A stretch of DNA of 64,000 nt from Phoenix dactylifera (taxonomy: Eukaryota; Streptophyta; Magnoliopsida; Arecales; Arecaceae), in the NCBI RefSeq assembly GCF_009389715.1, contig NC_052393.1, positions 2,728,001-2,792,000 of the forward strand, in the 5' to 3' direction. Positions 32,600 through 45,358 of the stretch are shown in pieces. Within the stretch, counting starts at the first letter, position 1. Each line of letters begins with the position of its first letter. Position numbers and translations under genes: made by a program. A model generated the notes under the pieces. The model saw nothing but the letters and a program-made list of their open reading frames with translations. It did no database searches and had not been told where the DNA came from.

Positions 32600-33793
32600 C
32601 GTAGGGCTCGGACGTGACGCCGGCCTTTTCCCCTGGTTTCGGCTAACGACTTGCGACCGAGTACGGTGGGAGCGATGGAAACAAGACGACCGTACCGGAG
32701 TGACGGCGCAGCGAGCCTTTGGATCTGCGGCGCGTCAGAACGGGGATTGAGGAGTCAATACTATATAAAAAAATATAAAATATATAAATAAATCCATCTG
32801 CCATCTTAAATTTTTGGGATAAATGATAATTTCAATATGATATTAGAATACCGAAAAATCCGACTTATATGAAAAAAAATAAAAGTATATAAAATATAAA
32901 ATATATAAATAAATTTATTTAATCCTAACAGCTTAAGTTGTTTTAGGCTAAGCAAACGATGTACCATCTTACAATGTCCATGAGAGCCATGAGGATGTTT
33001 AAGATACCCAATACAACATTACTTGTTCACCCATGCTCTCTTTCCTTTTTCCTATTTTGTTTCTTGATGGGTAAAGAAAGTTTATACTACTAGTCGAGAC
33101 TGCAGGAGCTATCCTATGTATAATGTCCAAGAGATTTTTTGGGAGGTTGAGATGTCATGAATTCACACCCAAGTTGCAAGTATCAAAAGTGGGGAGCCAG
33201 CTTACTGTGTGATTGGGTTGTTGTAGATGTGCATAAAGAGATGGTGATGTGGTTAGTTCATACGATGGGAGGTACCAAGAGCAATCTAATGACCGATGGC
33301 AGATGCTAGATTAACAAGATCCAGAGCTAGATTATTACATGAGGTCCACCATATGATTAACAAGCAAAACTAATAATGTTGTTGGTTTGCCGATAGCTTG
33401 ATGGTGTACCAATTGCCATAAAATATCATAAATTGCTCCCAGACATTGGTGTGGAAGAGGATGTAATTTTTTATCAAGAAAAAAGAAAAATTTGACCTAC
33501 TAGTCCTCTACTGCACGAGATATGTGGCTAGAAAGAATTGCTTTTGCACATAACTGATTATAAGATTCAATAAAAAAAATTAAAAATAAAAATAGTTCAA
33601 GCATATATTGAAAGTTCCTAACACATTTTGTAGGTGTATTCATTTTGTGGGTCTAAATTAGATCACCAAACATTAGATGAGAAAATTAAACTTAGAGGAA
33701 ATTGGATACAAAAAACTTTGGTAATGTACCCAAGTCACGCGAATTGAGTGCTCCATATTATTTTTGTTTTTTCCTCCCCCCCCCCCCCCCCCC

Positions 33794-33841
<48 letters not shown>

Positions 33842-34441
33842 GTGTCTTCTTGCATAGTATAGCGGTGCTACCACAATAAAGGGTTTTAAGATAATTTACA
33901 TAACATGTAATCTGGTACTAATCATGTCTCCTATTAGATACTGAAAATAATGTCTCTTTAACATGCATTTCTCAATATACTAAATTGTACGAATATTCTC
34001 ATAAAATTATTATTTTCATGTATACCTTTATAAAATACTTATTTTACATATATATTTTTATTTTTTTAGAAGGATATACATGCCAAAAAAATTCTTAAAA
34101 AAAAAACTCATCTGCAACATAATTTTGCGTAGAACAGAAAAAAAAAATTCAACTTCATTAGTTAATATTTTGTACTGGATCCCGTAATAATTGGATTCAT
34201 TTTTTGATTTTTGGAGAAATATTTTCTCCACCTAATTGTCAAAATACAATATGGTTTATTTTCTGAAATACCAATCCAGGCCAATAAGTAAATATAATGC
34301 AACGGAAGTAGATTGGAGTGCAACGCAATAATCTACGAAACTAACAGGCAGCAATAGAAAAGGAGAAAGAAAATTATAATAATTAAAAATGTATTTTTCA
34401 AAATCCAAATTAAGTTTTTCACTAGCTTCACCCTTTCTCCT
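32600..34441. other. gene-free stretch
   Basis: Above the TATA box the first ~150 bp is GC-rich promoter-like DNA. The rest is AT-rich with short runs. No exon is supported. Confidence 0.4.
33776..33838. repeat. C20 run followed by (TC)n microsatellite
   Basis: About 20 C, then TT and about 21 TC dinucleotides. Confidence 0.95.
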
Positions 34442-34574
34442 ACTCCCCCTTGCTAATCTCACACTCCTTCCTCTCTCTCTTCCCCTCGTCTTCCCGAACC
34501 ACTCCCCCTTGCTAATCCCACACTCCTTCCTCTCTCTCTCTCTCTCTCTCTCTTCCCCTCGTCTTCCCTAAACC
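34442..34574. repeat. ~60-70-bp tandem duplication with CT expansion in a 5' flank
   Basis: ACTCCCCCTTGCTAATC, CACACTCCTTCCTCTCTCT and TTCCCCTCGTCTTCCC occur in this order twice (34442-34500 and 34501-34574). The second copy has a longer CT tract. It ends about 120 bp before the start codon at 34692, in what is probably promoter or 5' UTR; CT-rich tracts there are common in plant genes. Confidence 0.85.
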
Positions 34575-34691
34575 CTTTCCATCTCAAGCTTCCTCCTCGA
34601 AATCCATCGAATAATACGAGCAAGCCAAAAGAATTCGGTAATTATTCCCATTGGCATTCGGTAATTACCAGAATTCCCTTTCATTTTGTTC

Positions 34692-35374
34692 ATGGATGAG
34701 TAAGTAACAATCCCTCCCCAAGTACAAGCTCTTTTTCTTTTTCCTCTAAAGATGAAGGAAACAAAAAACACCTCTTTTTCCTCTTGTGCCTTTCTTCCAG
34801 ATCCGAGGACCGTGATAACGAGCCCAAGGACTGCGACAGGCGGTCAGCGGCGACGGGAGAGGCGAGGAGCACCACGAGCGTCCACGTGACGGCGCTGGAC
34901 GGGCTGGTGAACGTGAACTCGCTCTTCACCATCGCCGTCTTCGTGGGGCTCTCCCTTACCTCCCCGGGACAGCGGAGCCTCGAGGGCAATCCCGCCTGCG
35001 ACGCCGGCCCGGACATCGTCCGCAACCTCCTGGTGTTCGAGGTGGTCTCCTTCAGCTTCTTCCTCTTCTCCAGCCTCGTGGCCCAGGGCCTCAAGCTCGC
35101 CATCAATCTGCTCAACAGCAACGACGTGGACGAGTCCTTCCGGGCGCACATCAACGCGCGGGTGCTCCGCCTCGGCATGCTCGCCTCGGCGGCGGGTTCG
35201 GTGATTGGCTGCCTCTTCCTGCTGCTCTCCATGATCAACGTCATCCAGATCCGCCTGGGGTTGCTGTCCTGCGGCAGCACCGCCACCGGCCGGGCGGTGG
35301 CCGCGCTCGTCACGCTTGTCTCCACCGCCCTCGTCGTCTATATCTCCACCGTCTTCTATGCCTTCACCCACTGA
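34692..35374 (+). CDS. four-TM plant membrane protein of unknown function (193 aa, two exons)
   Basis: Exon 1 codes only 8 bases (ATGGATGA, 34692-34699) before donor GTAAGT; exon 2 is 34801-35374 after the acceptor TTTCTTCCAG. The join gives MDESEDRDNEPKDCDRRSAA and a 582-base frame ending TGA. I chose this model because exon 2 has no in-frame ATG before its conserved part and both splice sites are strong. Residues 1-30 are charged. Then HVTALDGLVNVNSLFTIAVF begins TM1 (about 39-55), TM2 is 77-96, TM3 129-150 and TM4 167-189. The body is very GC-rich. The VTALDGLVNVNSLF signature belongs to a plant-specific family of uncharacterised membrane proteins; I recall relatives annotated as maternal-effect-embryo-arrest-like, but I am not certain. 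No catalytic motif is seen. Long open frames on the other strand are GC-driven shadows. Confidence 0.8.
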
Positions 35375-36838
35375 GTCGCCCTTCTGCAGCCTTCTACTTC
35401 GCGGCCAACCTGGGTTTCATTCTTCTTTTTCACCTTCTATTATTTGAATTGGATTAAAAAAACAAAAACAAAACTGAAAATTGTGAGTGGATCAGACGAG
35501 ATCATATCGAATGATACGGCGGGATAAGGTAGAAGAGCTTGTGATCTGACCGAACTCGAGTTTGAATCCAGGATCTGGCGGTTGGATTGAGAGAGTTGTT
35601 TGGGTTTGTGATTCGTTTACTCCTCAGTCCTCACGATGATTTAATTAGGGTCTAGGATTCTGCAAACGCTAATTATATGATCTCACAATAAAGTACAGGA
35701 AGATCCTTCACCAGTCATAACTCTTGAGACTTAAGCATTACTTTTATTTTTCTTATTTTTTATTTTCTGTAATTATTCCGTATCGAATCATTTTGAATGT
35801 GACACGACACGACTATGCTAGCGGAAAAACAAAATCAGCGGATTCTGGTTGTTGGTGTGCCGTCGTCATAAACTATTGGCTCCATTGCTTACTAATGGCT
35901 CATAGGATCATTATTAGGAGGGTGGCAACCGTACGTATGATAAAATATATGCGAAAAACTGATTTTTAATCGAGGAGAACACCGGTGCCTTTTAATTATT
36001 CCTCCGAATTGTGATGCCCTTACTTCACATGCACAGCTGGGGTGCAAGAAAAACTTTTTGACTTGTGATATTCGAACTTTTGAGGAGTCGTGCTAGAAGC
36101 GGGCTACGACCATGCACGAGGAAAGAAATACATTGACCGGCATCATCTTAACTTTTAATGAGCCTGGAAAATCAACTAATGTTACTTATTATTATTATTA
36201 TTATTATTATTTCGCCAAGTAGATGAGAAACGGTTACTATAACAAAAACAGAACAAGTTGATTATGACCAGCCTTCACCATACCTGTGCAAGCATGTAGC
36301 GGTATCTCATCAAAGAACAAGTCCATCCGGCAATTGCGCTCTTTTCAGCCATCTGTGCGGGGGTGTTCACTGAACCATCTTCAATCATACATCTCGTTGA
36401 ACACATCATTGTGCTGAAGTTTATCATTTTGAACAAACGCCTCCAGATTTCACTCATAAAAAAATTAAAAAAAAACGGAACAAAGGCCTCCAGACCGGTA
36501 TGTAATCTGGAATGTTTGAAGAATTCCATGGAATATGGTTCACAGAGCATGCAATATAAGAATTTACGAGTCACCATCAGTACCGCTCTCTCTTATACAG
36601 TTGGCAGATTCAGAAGATAAATGCATGAAACGAAAAATTTTGAGAATAGTCGTGAAACTGCAAAAGCGCTGAATTATGCCCTCTTGAAGCAGTGCAGGAC
36701 CAATAATAATTTCCGACTCCAAAATTTCCGAGCAATTAGATGTCTTCAAGAGGCGTGCAGGAGAGCACCATGTGGCCTACCTTGGCTTAGTGTTTGTTGA
36801 GGATCATAAGCAAAACAAGACAATCGCTGATGCATTAA
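35375..36838. other. 3' flank between convergent genes
   Basis: The 193-aa protein gene and the invertase gene converge here. An (ATT)n microsatellite lies at 36187-36211. The part from about 36838 down to 36500 is probably the invertase 3' UTR. No further exon is supported. Confidence 0.45.
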
Positions 36839-39800
36839 TTACCCTCTCCACGAAACCCATCGTTGGAGAGGAGGTTGCGTCTGTCTATCATCCTCCAGTG
36901 CTATGATGCCCAGGAGCAAGGGATCCTCAAGCATCATTTTAGCAACCAAGTAACCAGCAATGGACCAGGTTTGGAACTGTCGAGCTTGCTTCCCAACGTA
37001 CCTCCCTTGCTTTCCATCGTAATATTCAGGCCAGTTATCCTTCAGCAGCCGGCATTCTGCAAGCTCGACAGCACGTCTTGCTACTTGGGGTCGTCCAGTC
37101 TTAATGCATGCAGCAGCTACAAGCCAAAGTAGCACTGAAGGCAAAAAAAAAAAAAACAGAAGAAAAAGGTGAAATAACTTTTTGAGGGAACCGAACACTA
37201 TTAAATGAACAGTCAAACAAATACGCTAATTTTTAAGGTCCGATCTGACTACAACTAACAATGATCGGTTCAGACGTATAGGATAATTTCCTTCACTCCT
37301 TGGCACAACTACACATAAGCATTGCCACAAATATCTGATAATCCAAGGAAATAGGCCCCTAAATTGATTTTGGGAAAAAAAAATATTATCTCAGTTCACT
37401 ATATCACGAGCAGCATGTCAAGGAGGACTGGCATTCATCATGTCCTTGCTGCCCAGGCAAGCACCAAGCAGCACATGATCACGACTTCCAATTTACAGGA
37501 AGGATGATCTGTGGCTCATATATTTAAATGCTTTGGAAAGCAGACTTATAAGCTACAAATAAATGCATATGTGAGAATATCTGTACAGAGTATGCCATCG
37601 TTTGATAGAGATCTTTTAAGAAATTGGAAGTAACCATAATCTATTATCCGGCAAAACCTATTCTAGAATATGAGACTAAGAATGATTTGCATAACAGACA
37701 CAAGAAAAATGGTGTTTTGTGATGTATCAGTATAAGAAAAGTAATCATGGGATACAATTTCTGGAGCTTATGAGTCAATATGTGGTATGAACCGGCAGAT
37801 GTTAATATCAAAGCAATTGGCTCACTGTTACCAATACAAAGAAAAAGAGAAAGAAAAGAAAAGAAGAACCAGCAATACATCAGACCAATTTGGACGCCCA
37901 GGAACAATATCATATATGTGATTGTATCAAACATGTGAATCAACTATAGTTATTTGTGGCGCTTGTTAATTGTAGAAGGGATTAATATACCACTTGAGAA
38001 ATATCAATTATGCATTTGAAACTCACCCGGCCAAGATCCCCCATTGTGGTAGCTCCATCTAGTGTTTTTCGGATCACAACCAGTAACTATTCGCCATTCA
38101 TGACTTTCTATCGCTGGATAACAGACCTTCATAGGCATTTCTCCAACCAATTCTGCCCAACGTTCTTCCAGAAGATCCATAATAGCTGCAGACTGATCTG
38201 GTGTTGCTAATGATGATAAAATTGCCATACAATTACCCAAGCAAAACCAACGGCAGTCCATTCTAGCAGGACTAACATTTCCAATGAAGTAACCACCACG
38301 GGTTGGCATAAAATCAAATACCCAGTCTGGAAGAGAGTCAGGCATCACATTGAATTTGTTAACTGCCGTATGAGAATATTCCTCCGTTTTATACCGATAA
38401 ATGTCATTAAGTTGACGAAAGTCAAGCCAAAAGTAACTTCTCAAGTGATAGCTCAAGGCATGAAGGCGCTTAGCTATCCGATCCGCAAATTCCTTCCCCT
38501 CTTCATCATGCTTGAGCAAAACCAAGGCACAGCTTAAGGCCATAAAGAACAGTGCTTGTATTTCAATGGGGTAACCATAAATTCCCTGCAGAATGCGTTT
38601 TATGTGAAGTACATAAGTTAGTACACTGGATCATCTTCAGGAAAAGCTTACAACGAGAGGTTTATATTCTTTTTTCCTTAAACTAAACATGAAGACTGTT
38701 TTTCAAAGAATAAGACTATACCCCTGTTGCTCACTGCCAAGTTATGTTCAACAAAGCATTTGCTTTTAATAAAATGAAAGAGCAGAAATGAAGTGCAAGA
38801 AGAAAAAAAGTTGGATGCTACTTTGTAGGCAATCAAAACACTCGGCAATTAAAAAATTACACATTCGAATTTTAGTAGCAAGTTATCAAGCTGCACAACT
38901 AATGTTCTCAGTTCCTCTAACAGCCCCTAGATAGACTCGTTAATTATTCTTCCATATTGCTCAAAGGCCGCATGATTAAAAAAAAATGTATAGCCAATGG
39001 CATTTGGACTTATGTATTATATATGTAGTTTTAAAGTAAATTTTTGAAACTAATAATGGATTATGCATAAGCAATGGCATTTGGACTTGTTCTGTTTATT
39101 TATTTAAATATCCAAGGCATAAGAAGCTAGAGTTTGTAGATATTTTATCATTTTATAGTCACTCCCCCGCAGAGTTTGAGATCTTCTTTAAATAAAGGGA
39201 AAAAAGACTATTTGTAATTTAATTCGAAAAATAATTTTACAATACATTCCTCATAATCCAACCCTTTGTAAATCAAATAGGACTGGACATGGAGCAAAAC
39301 TCCTATGCTGAAAATTCTCCATGGAAATACGAAGCAAATAAGAGTGACTGGCGAACAAGGTTTCAGAAAGCCGACTCAGGATAGCTTGGACGAGGCTTGA
39401 TTATGTACTGTTCCATGTTTTCAGTTTGGAGAATATTTTTTTCCATACAGGTTAGTATCACATTAACGAATTGTCAAGTCTAGAATTCCTGATTTTACCA
39501 TAATCTAATAAGGAAAACAATTCCTCCTACTTTTAATAAGTATTTAAAAAATTAATATTTGATTTGGAATCTGTTGATTCTGCCTCTCATTTATGCGTCT
39601 ACATTCATTTATGCCCCTCATTTTGGTTCCAAAATTTTTGCTTAACTGCAAATATCATGTTTTGAAATCTTTGTCAAATTTGCAGGTTTTCCCTCAGAAG
39701 GAAAGTTTCAACAAGTCAGCGATCCGCCACCAAAAATTAGAAACAAAAAGGATACAAGACAGGCTAATATAACCGGAATCAAGCTCAGTCTTAAAATAAA

Positions 39801-41384
39801 TTTTGACAGATATAGACTTGAGATATATTGGGAGGCTCACCATTCTACGGTCTATCATACAACAGCCATCAGCACAGAGTAAAGTGGGATATGTATCAAA
39901 ACCTTCAGAGAGACTCAAAGACAAAATAAGCCGCATGCCCTTTTGGCATTCAGGCATTTCAGCCAAGGAAGCGTCACCTGTGGATTTTGTGTATGCACGA
40001 AGCAATATGATCCACCAAAAGCCAGAATCAACAGGAGCTACTCTTCCGATAGCAGCTTCCCCAAAATCAGCAATTAAACCTTCTTCTTGACGAACTGGGT
40101 CATGCAAAACTTTGAAGCTTGCTGGCATTGCACCTTCCCCTAACTTGAAGCAGTCCACCCTTTTCTCCCGTGATTGAAGTTGGAGTGTTTTCAGGAGGAA
40201 GTTTTTGACAATTTCTGGCTCCCCATTCATCAGATATGCCAAGCCACTAGAGACAAAATCCCTCACAAACACCTATCAGATTAAAAACAAAGTCAGAACC
40301 ACCCAACATATACCTTGGGATCTCTGTAGCTATTGCATCACCTTAAACAAAAACAGTTAATTGAACAAAGTTCAGGAGGATGAAGGCACGACATATCCCA
40401 TTTGATTAAGAGAATGCTCATATAACATTAAATGAAGTAACTTGAGCTATGGTGCCATTTACTCCACTATTATAAACTCTAAGACTACCAATCTAGCTGT
40501 TTAATCAGTACTTAGAGCAACTTATATAGAATGAGTAATAGACCGATCACGACAGTCAGACGTTTAATTAGTTACTAAATTTTGGGCATCGATCAGATTT
40601 CAGAAGAGCAGACCATGAAAGATTCATGTTAAAAGTTGGACAATTTATAGTTCCACTGAATTCTAGCATGTATTGGTGTGAATTCAACATCTCGGGAAAC
40701 ATTTAAGCCTGACAATAAGAAAATGGAAGCCAAATTGTAACAGTATGCCACCAAAGAAATTAAATGCAGCCGGAAAGTGTGAGACAGCACCAGTCTAGCA
40801 TCAAGGAAATCAGATCGAAGTATCATAAACAACCACCTAATAAATTGACTGTGGGGGAAGCTCCTTACTTCCTCCATATTTATTTCAATAAAAAAAAGAC
40901 AAAGAAATCAGATAGAAACAGAAAATAAATTTCAGGTGCAACTAAAAGCAAATCTGCTTTACATGTGACAAAACCAAGGGAACTTGATGAAAGAAAACAA
41001 AACCTGATTGTAGTTAAGTGCTTCTTCTGTATGGTCTAATGCAGCAATGGTCCCAACCGGTTGGCCTTGGAAGTACACCAATGAGCGGTTTAAGGCTTCC
41101 CAACCTTCTGTCGCTATAGAATGGGACTCGCCACCACTGGATGCCCTTGGAGAGGTCGCACCAGACCTTCCACCGGTAGAACATAGATTATCTTGACAGT
41201 CATCTGTCCTTAAGTCTTCGAGGATCACAGAAGGATGGCGAGGTGAACCTGATGCAGAAGACAGCTCAGATAAATTCCTCGCCTCCTGAGACATCCGGCG
41301 TTCGACGTTAAGTGATGTAACTTCATAATCAAATCTTGAGAAATCCAAAGGACGTGGATCGCTGTCGGTCTGAGTTGGATCCAT
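36839..41384 (-). CDS. alkaline/neutral invertase, cytosolic type (GH100), 555 aa
   Basis: Splits sucrose into glucose and fructose at neutral to alkaline pH. Coding exons: 41384-41004, 40272-39841, 38585-38027 and 37134-36839, total 1668 bases; every junction is GT-AG and in phase (...[46 protein letters not shown]). Family marks: [20 protein letters not shown], the APVDSGFWW motif at residues 206-214 with the catalytic-type Asp 209, [50 protein letters not shown] and [20 protein letters not shown]. The length equals that of cytosolic plant enzymes; there is no transit peptide, the N-terminus being [20 protein letters not shown]. The C-terminus (LQRWVSWRG) is near the usual SASW end. A 5' UTR exon lies at about 42745-42662. 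The gene looks intact. It feeds hexoses into respiration and cell-wall synthesis. Confidence 0.96.
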
Positions 41385-42661
41385 TGCAACTGAAGGCACA
41401 AGTATGAAAAGCCGCAGCTAAGTTCTGTTCCAAAAGATAAGTAATCTGCACTTGCCAAATAAGAACAAGCAGAATAGAGTTGAGATTCATATCAAGAGAA
41501 GAAAACAAAATATTCACAGTAGCAAAGTTGGTACACAGGTAACTCTCTAAGCAATGAGGCCAATGACTACTATATTTCAACAATTTTAATTAAAAAAAAA
41601 AACTAGGATTGTATCATCAGTTGCTAGTTCGGTAACAAATACTCTCAACAATAATTCCAGAAGAAGGAAAGAAAAACCAGGACCAGCTTGAAATCATTAC
41701 TTTGAGAAGAATGGTATAATGCTGAACAAAAGAAAGGCACCGACAGAATTCACCAAAGCTAAAAAAAAAAAACCTTCAGTTCAACTCAAAAACTGAAGCA
41801 CATATTATATCCTGGAGAAGTTCCATAAAAGATCTTGCATTCTTGCCATACTACTGGGATTGTGAAGAGACTTCCAATTTCCATTTTGCCATCTAAAGCA
41901 TTCTCTGAACCCCGGTGTGGTAGCAGTCAGCATCACAGCAAAGGATAAAATTAAAAGTAGTAATTGATATGATTCCAAAATCAAATCATTTGCCGGAATT
42001 CTTAACAGCATTTATGAAGCAACCCGCTTTTTTCGTTCTTCTCTTCTTGCAACCGCACATAAAAGTCAAGTACTAATAACAATAACTGCATACGTCGGAA
42101 CATCAACCAAAACAAGAAAAGTGCACAAGAATATCTACTGAGATCATACATTAATCCATTAAAACAATATCAACATCATTCAGATACTACGGGTTGAGAA
42201 AATTCGGTCGCGACAACCAATTTGTCTATTCTTCTTTTTCTTTTTTTCTCTCTTTTTTTTTTTTTGCTTTAACGCCTTATGTCATCAAAATAGACAAGAT
42301 CCACGTACGAAAGACGATTCATATATTGGAGCTTAAAAGAATCATCAATGAGGATCATAAAAATTCAAGAACGGAAACAAGGATAAATAACACTTCATGT
42401 TCTTGATAAAAGGGGAAATAATCAAGAAGGGCAGATATTCCCAGAGAAAACTGCTAACGGTAGTTCCTAAAAAAACACCAAATGGACATGCATTAGACCT
42501 AACGCGATCAAAAAGGAAAGAAATTCGAAGAAACCTCGAAGGAAAGGTCACAAAGAAAGTAGAAAAAGAAAATGAGAACAAAAGGAACGAAGGTTGTAAT
42601 CGAAACCGAAACAGATTATCTGAAAAAAGAGAACAAGATCGAGTTCTTTAGCTCGATTCAC

Positions 42662-42745
42662 CTGCCTTCGGAACAGGAGAAGAACCGAGATGGGTTTCAA
42701 AAGAACTCCCTCGCCGCTCGCTTTCTTGGAGAAACCCTAGTTCTT
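42662..42745 (-). other. 5' UTR exon of the invertase gene (predicted)
   Basis: On the minus strand, TAGGGTTTCTCC (typical of plant 5' UTRs) is followed by a CT-rich leader and GAAGGCAG at 42662 before GTGAATCG, a usable donor. The matching acceptor is TGCCTTCAG at about 41390, six bases before the start codon region (TTGCAATGG). This would leave a ~1.27-kb leader intron. The transcription start is not defined. Confidence 0.5.
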
Positions 42746-44458
42746 TCCAAGAAGCGATGAGCCGTGGGAGAGAAAGGGGCGTTGTGGGAATGGGGGTTTT
42801 GTAGGCATTTAATCGACTCCGGCTCGGAGAGCATCGAGCATGAAATCAAATATCAGCGCTGTAAAGCTGGCGAGCGCGAAGCAACAAATACATGACTACC
42901 GCTGGGAGGTAACCGGTGGAGTTGTGGGGACTGACCGGCTAGCGCCGGTGGATTGTGGGGTGGGGGTGGGTCGGTCAGCGGATGGAGCCGGTTCGGTTCT
43001 TGGACGGTGGGGCGATCGAGAAGGGACGGCTGGGATATTCTTGTGTCCTGGCTCCAGAACTTTCTCTGGCATCTGGCAAAATATTCACTACACCCAACTG
43101 ATGTGGCCCACAGAATCACCCAAATTGAATCTTGAGGAATAGGAGACGTGGGGTCTACTCGAAATCACGTCTCGTATCACTTCAAGAGTGTAAAAAGGAA
43201 GGGTTTTGGTGGGGCCTCCACTACTGTGGGAAGGACGGGGAGACCAACGGTACGGATCTGCCCTTGCAACACGTGTCGAGTACATCATGGCTCGTCAGAG
43301 GGGGCCGTTGGCGCCTGTGGTGAGCGGACGCGCGAAACGGCGGTCGCTCTGAATTTATCTCGGCCGTCCAATTAGTGGGGATCTGAAGGATGAAATGCGT
43401 TAGAAGGTGAACGGCTTCCGATGGCGGACGGTTCGTGTGGGAGCTGATGGCGCGCTACAGTGTAAACGGCGATGGTAAATACACCCGTTCGTGGGCCGGG
43501 CCGGTCCAGGCTTTATCGCAACACCAACATATGTTACTTATATCAGGGCCTGGTTAGGCCCATCTTCCAAGCCTACCTTCTAGGCCCAATCCTGGCTTAT
43601 CCTTCGGGCCCACCTTTCTGGCCCAAGAAGATCCTTCAGGCCTACCTTCCAAGCCCATGCCTGACCTGTCCTTAGAGCCCAAAACATAAAAATTAGGCCG
43701 ACAAAGTTCAGGCTAAGCATAACGAATATAAAAAAACAAAAGATTTATACCTGAGCTACCATCAAATCTCGGTTTGTGTGGTAGATGCCACTTGTGATAA
43801 GGGACAGGGCTCAACTTCAAAGGATATCAGCACTGGCTTCAACTGTCATGTATATAAATCCTCAATTCTGCAAGCAATAACTCGTTTGCTTAAGGGATCT
43901 AGTTCAAGATGGGGTGGGTACAGAATAAAGGATGGGAAAAAGGGGGCTCCAATTCTCACAAAAAAAAAATAAATCTAAGCATTGATCCGAAGCTTGATTT
44001 TTGATCCCATAAGTTGGCCTAAATTAGTTACAGGGTCAAAATCAAGCTTGACAATTTCATCATCAAGCTATAATGGGGCAAGATTTAACTCAGCGCAAAT
44101 TGAATATATTGAACTAATTAGGGTTTGGCACTCAACCTGCAAATTAAAAGCCAGCAAATTTCATTTACAAGACAAAAATATCCTTTGACATGTTATTGTT
44201 TATCTCGTAACATCTATTTAATTTATCTCATATCTAGTGCTTACGCATTAACTCGCATGGATAGTCATTTTAGACTAATTAGCTTTTGGCTAACAACAAA
44301 AAGATGATATATAACTTCTAAATGAAATAGCTTAGTCATGCACAAAGCCTGCCTGCGTGTCTCGGTAATACTAACATCTTGCATACACTATGTAATTGAT
44401 TAAGAGGAATATTCAATGATTGTAACAATGAATGACGATGGATCTTGTGTTTCTCATA

Positions 44459-44516
<58 letters not shown>

Positions 44517-45358
44517 TGGGGGGTTTAAAAAAGGGGGCTCGATCTTTTCATTAGTGTTTTTGGGTAGAAAGAGGCCTATAGGCGCATGGATTTCTTGGAA
44601 CTTTTGGTATGAGAGCATCTAAACTTGACCATAGCAGAAAGAAACAAAGATAATGAGTCGTAGAGAGGAGCAAACAAGAGCCGAGCCAGTCTTCAGATAC
44701 TTGGGAAGAGAAATCTAAGTGCTAGGAGATTTGCAGGGGATTTACACCAATTTTTCTGAATTATGAACTACTTACAATTTTTTTTGGATAAAAAACTGAT
44801 TGCAACTCAAAAATCAAGAATGGTGTGAAGTGCATCTACTTCTTCTGCAATACATGAAAATCCTAAATTCGATGACTCCTATCATTCACTTATCCTTCCA
44901 TGTCTGCTTGCAATTCCCTTGAATTAAGGATGAGGAAGGAAGAAAAACAAAAAATCAAATGGCTATATAATAAGCTGGGACTCCATTTTCTTATTTTTAG
45001 TGGTAGCTTTAGGGAGAGATGATCTCACATCTTCCAATCTCTGCTTAAAATTGGATAATAAATAAATTAAAATCTAAAAAATACAGGGCCAACATCTCTT
45101 GGCGAAAAGAAAGGGCGGAATTTTTAGATAGTATTGAACAGCAATCGCTGGTCGTTACAACATTCATATTTCCTCCCTTTTATTGACTGACAAACATACC
45201 ATAAGATAACTGAAACTAAATGATAAGAAAATTAAAGAATCTAAGTAGAGACCCTAAAATTCAATAGAGCCAATACAATATAGCCGATGCTTTCAACTAG
45301 AAGTCAGCTTAATCCCTTCACTGCTTCAATCCTGAATGGCACCATCAATTTCCAGAGA
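42746..45358. other. promoter side of invertase, then gene-free DNA
   Basis: 42750-43470 is GC-richer and probably contains the invertase promoter. 43478-43680 is a loose array of GGCCCA/GGCCT words (CCTACCTTC.AGGCCCA), a decayed repeat. 44462-44510 is a pure (TA)n tract. 43730-45358 is otherwise AT-rich; the last part is probably the ATP sulfurylase 3' UTR. Confidence 0.4.
44462..44510. repeat. (TA)n microsatellite
   Basis: About 24 uninterrupted TA dinucleotides. Confidence 0.95.

Noticed and set aside
34690-35371. 175-aa and 211-aa minus-strand frames
   Set aside because: GC-driven shadows of the four-TM gene on the plus strand, which has family-like sequence and good splice sites.
36275-36577. 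100-aa minus-strand frame ending MRYRYMLAQVW
   Set aside because: Considered as a membrane-carrier fragment, but the resemblance is weak and it lies in the probable 3' UTR of invertase.
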